This document shows, in pieces, positions 61,874-64,000 of a DNA stretch of 64,000 nt; within the stretch, counting starts at the first letter, position 1; every line of letters begins with the position of its first letter. Below the pieces are notes generated by a model that did no database searches, was not told the DNA's origin, and saw only the letters and a list, made by a program, of their open reading frames with translations. The DNA is taken from the NCBI RefSeq assembly GCF_002872075.1, contig NZ_PGGU01000004.1:62001-126000 (forward strand). Reading direction: 5' to 3'. The stretch comes from Microbacterium aurantiacum. GTDB taxonomy: Bacteria > Actinomycetota > Actinomycetes > Actinomycetales > Microbacteriaceae. The translations under genes and the position numbers were made by a program.

Positions 61874-61948
61874 TGAAGATTGCGTGCTCATCGCAGGCCG
61901 GCTGTCGCGTAACGGCAGTCGGAACCTCATGAACAAAGGAAAACAACA

Positions 61949-62347
61949 ATGACAATGACAGACCCGGTCGCAGACATGCTGACCCGTCTGCGCAACGCGA
62001 ACTCGGCACACCACGATTCCGTGACCCTGCCGTCGAGCAAGCTCAAGACGCACATCGCCGCGATCCTCCTCCAGGAGGGATACATCGCCAGCTGGGAGAC
62101 CTCTGACGCTCGAGTCGGCGAGAGCCTGACCCTCCAGCTGAAGTACGGCCCCAACCGTGAGCGTTCGATCGCGGGCATCAAGCGCGTGTCGAAGCCCGGC
62201 CTCCGCGTCTACGCGAAGTCGACGGAGCTCCCCAAGGTCCTCGGCGGCCTCGGCGTGGCCATCCTGTCCACCTCCTCCGGTCTTCTCACCGACCGTCAGG
62301 CAGAGCAGAAGGGCGTGGGCGGAGAAGTTCTCGCCTACGTGTGGTAA
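61949..62347 (+). CDS. rpsH: 30S ribosomal protein S8
   Basis: This 132-residue S8 has [20 protein letters not shown] and the C-terminal [11 protein letters not shown]. In E. coli S8 is the repressor of the spc operon. An AAAGGA SD lies ten bases before the first ATG; a second ATG two codons later is possible. Six bases separate it from rplF. Confidence 0.98.
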   Translation: MTMTDPVADMLTRLRNANSAHHDSVTLPSSKLKTHIAAILLQEGYIASWETSDARVGESLTLQLKYGPNRERSIAGIKRVSKPGLRVYAKSTELPKVLGGLGVAILSTSSGLLTDRQAEQKGVGGEVLAYVW

Positions 62348-62353
62348 TTCATA

Positions 62354-62890
62354 ATGTCGCGTATTGGACGACTTCCCATCGAGGTTCCCGCGGGCGTGAC
62401 CGTTTCGGTCGACGGCCGTGAGATCGCGGTGAAGGGCCCCAAGGGTGAACTCACCCTCACGGTGGCCAACCCCATCGAGGTCGCGGTCGAGGAGGGCCAG
62501 GTTCTGGTCACCCGTCCCGACGACGAGCGCGAGTCGCGGTCGCTTCACGGCCTGACCCGCACGCTCATCAGCAACAACATCATCGGCGTGACCCAGGGCT
62601 ACACCAAGGGCCTCGAGGTCGTCGGAACCGGTTACCGCGTGGCGCAGAAGGGCAGCTCGGTCGAGTTCGCTCTCGGCTTCTCGCACCCGGTCCTGATCGA
62701 CCCGCCCGCCGGGATCACCCTCACGGTCGAAGGCACCAACAAGGTCACCGTGAGTGGCATCGACAAGCAGGCTGTCGGCGAGGCAGCTGCGAACATCCGC
62801 AAGATCCGCAAGCCCGAGCCGTACAAGGGCAAGGGTGTGCGCTACGCCGGCGAGATCGTGCGTCGCAAGGCCGGAAAGAGTGGTAAGTAA
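62354..62890 (+). CDS. rplF: 50S ribosomal protein L6
   Basis: This 178-residue L6 begins [20 protein letters not shown] and has the conserved [20 protein letters not shown] end near the factor-binding site. Normal length. Two bases separate it from rplR. Confidence 0.98.
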   Translation: MSRIGRLPIEVPAGVTVSVDGREIAVKGPKGELTLTVANPIEVAVEEGQVLVTRPDDERESRSLHGLTRTLISNNIIGVTQGYTKGLEVVGTGYRVAQKGSSVEFALGFSHPVLIDPPAGITLTVEGTNKVTVSGIDKQAVGEAAANIRKIRKPEPYKGKGVRYAGEIVRRKAGKSGK

Positions 62891-62892
62891 CC

Positions 62893-63252
62893 ATGGCTCT
62901 CAAGTCAAAGTCTGACGCCCGCGCGCGTCGTCACGCCCGCCTTCGCAAGAAGGTCGTCGGCACCGAGGTGCGTCCGCGCCTCGTCGTCAACCGCTCGGCC
63001 CGCCACGTCTTCGTGCAGCTCGTCGACGACAGCAAGGGTCACACCGTGGCGTCGGCATCGACGCTCGAGACCGACCTGCGCTCCCTCGAGGGCGACAAGA
63101 CCGCCAAGGCCCGCAAGGTCGGCGAGCTTCTCGCCGAGCGTGCGAAGGCCGCCGGCGTCTCCGAAGCGGTCTTCGACCGTGGCGGCAACCGCTACGCCGG
63201 TCGTGTCGCAGCCATCGCCGATGGCGCCCGCGAAGGGGGGCTGGCACTGTGA
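62893..63252 (+). CDS. rplR: 50S ribosomal protein L18
   Basis: This 119-residue 5S rRNA-binding protein has [40 protein letters not shown] and the C-terminal [20 protein letters not shown]. The stop overlaps the rpsE GTG by four bases. Confidence 0.98.
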   Translation: MALKSKSDARARRHARLRKKVVGTEVRPRLVVNRSARHVFVQLVDDSKGHTVASASTLETDLRSLEGDKTAKARKVGELLAERAKAAGVSEAVFDRGGNRYAGRVAAIADGAREGGLAL

Positions 63253-63962
63253 GTGACAACAAGGAGAACGAAGTGACCGAAACGGCTGCTGCCGCTCCCG
63301 AGACGGCTCCTGTCGTCTCCGAGACGGCTGCCGGCACGACACAGGCGGAGCCCGCTCGCGAAGGTCGCCGTGGCGGCGGTCGTGACCGCAACCAGGGTGG
63401 CCGTGACCGCAACTCGCGTGACCGCGGCGACAACCAGTTCCTGGAGCGCGTCGTCACGATCAACCGCGTGTCCAAGGTCGTCAAGGGTGGTCGCCGGTTC
63501 AGCTTCACCGCTCTCGTGGTCGTCGGTGACGGCAACGGTCTGGTCGGCGTCGGATACGGCAAGGCCCGAGAGGTCCCCCTGGCGATCTCGAAGGGTGTCG
63601 AAGAGGCCAAGCGCAACTTCTTCCGCGTTCCCCGCGTCGGCAGCACCATCCCGCACCCGGTGCAGGGTGAGGCCGCAGCCGGTGTGGTGCTCCTGCGCCC
63701 CGCCTCGGGCGGTACCGGTGTTATCGCCGGTGGCCCCGTTCGCGCCGTGCTCGAGTGCGCCGGTATCCACGACGTGCTCTCGAAGTCGCTCGGTTCGTCA
63801 AACACGATCAACATCGTGCACGCGACGGTCGCGGCCCTGAAGCAGCTCGAGGAGCCCCGTGCGGTCGCCGCACGTCGTGGCCTCGAGTTCGACCAGGTCG
63901 CCCCGGCGCGTCTTGTCCGCGCGGAGGCCGAGGCCATCGCCGCACAGAAGGTAGGTGCCTGA
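63249..63962 (+). CDS. rpsE: 30S ribosomal protein S5
   Basis: This 237-residue S5 has an N-terminal ~55-residue extension rich in Arg and Gly ([20 protein letters not shown]) before the core [20 protein letters not shown]. The core continues with [20 protein letters not shown] and [20 protein letters not shown]. It starts at GTG, overlapping rplR. Such extensions are usual in actinobacteria. Confidence 0.97.
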   Translation: MSDNKENEVTETAAAAPETAPVVSETAAGTTQAEPAREGRRGGGRDRNQGGRDRNSRDRGDNQFLERVVTINRVSKVVKGGRRFSFTALVVVGDGNGLVGVGYGKAREVPLAISKGVEEAKRNFFRVPRVGSTIPHPVQGEAAAGVVLLRPASGGTGVIAGGPVRAVLECAGIHDVLSKSLGSSNTINIVHATVAALKQLEEPRAVAARRGLEFDQVAPARLVRAEAEAIAAQKVGA

Positions 63963-64000
63963 TGGCCGCCCGGCTGAAGGTCACACAGATCAAGTCCAAG
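63962..64000 (+). CDS. rpmD: 50S ribosomal protein L30, 5' end only
   Basis: An ATG overlapping the rpsE stop opens [13 protein letters not shown] and runs off the window. The motif LKVTQIKS is the standard L30 start, and rpmD is the expected gene after rpsE in this cluster. Only 13 codons are visible. Confidence 0.9.
   Translation, partial: MAARLKVTQIKSK

Noticed and set aside
61793..61948. A hidden S14 gene between rplE and rpsH
   Set aside because: The gap is shorter than any S14 gene. No frame gives an RCxxCGR-like motif, and most of it is a palindromic repeat plus an rpsH leader.

Overview
The window looks like chromosome from a high-GC actinobacterium of the Micrococcales, most likely a Microbacterium or close Microbacteriaceae relative. 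The evidence is the strong GC bias at third codon positions, a menaquinone pathway (menD, menF, menG, polyprenyl diphosphate synthase), an FprA-type ferredoxin reductase, a sugar ABC importer with no ATPase beside it, and the actinobacterial order rpsL-rpsG-fusA-tuf followed by the S10/spc ribosomal cluster. This assignment is inferred from gene content; no rRNA gene is present to confirm it.

Layout. 1-2475 (minus): end of a secreted beta-propeller-like protein and a DrrAB-type ABC exporter, divergent from a WYL-domain regulator (2537-3523) around a perfect palindrome. 3521-4155: nested hairpins, a 76-nt tRNA-like gene with a CAT anticodon, and the ribosome-rescue hydrolase arfB. 4157-6986 (minus): a DUF2156 membrane protein of the MprF/LPG-synthase type and a small membrane protein. 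7195-13785: a histone-H1-like Lys/Ala protein, a Pls/PosA-type nonribosomal peptide synthetase, an M1 metallopeptidase translationally coupled to it, and a convergent phosphopantetheinyl transferase. Together these look like a poly(amino acid) synthesis and turnover module. 13894-24988: menaquinone genes mixed with PPK2, a DUF402 protein, FprA, a lipoprotein, an alpha/beta hydrolase and a Pr6Pr membrane protein. 25031-33033: a 56-residue small protein, yajQ, a maltose-type ABC operon (malE, malF, malG, GH13 amylase) with LacI-type operators, and a convergent ROK regulator.

33200-42700: a secreted GH46 chitosanase/CBM32x2/metallophosphoesterase fusion, an MFS transporter, a propeller protein, a PadR-HAAS pair, several small membrane proteins, and a DUF2975/XRE pair. 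42697-49191: a 1289-residue zinc-ribbon membrane protein, a META-domain lipoprotein, and an LPATG-anchored chymotrypsin-like protease with Ig-like repeats. 49492-53891: the str operon. 54035-54259: an MT0933-like small protein. 55097-64000: rpsJ through the first codons of rpmD, with no rpsN between rplE and rpsH.

Cross-cutting signals. At least thirteen genes carry a TANNNT hexamer ending six or seven bases before the start codon, which implies widespread leaderless transcription. Several intergenic gaps hold short words repeated in inverted orientation: AGGTGGCACCT, CAGATGTCGGACGA, GACAGGCTCAG and CCATTCTGC. These look like REP- or MITE-type elements. No CRISPR array, prophage, IS element or rRNA operon was seen. 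The most novel-looking items are the poly(amino acid) module, the tRNA-like gene before arfB, the chitosanase-phosphoesterase fusion, the paired palindromic repeats, and a compact three-way-junction fold in the rpsJ leader.
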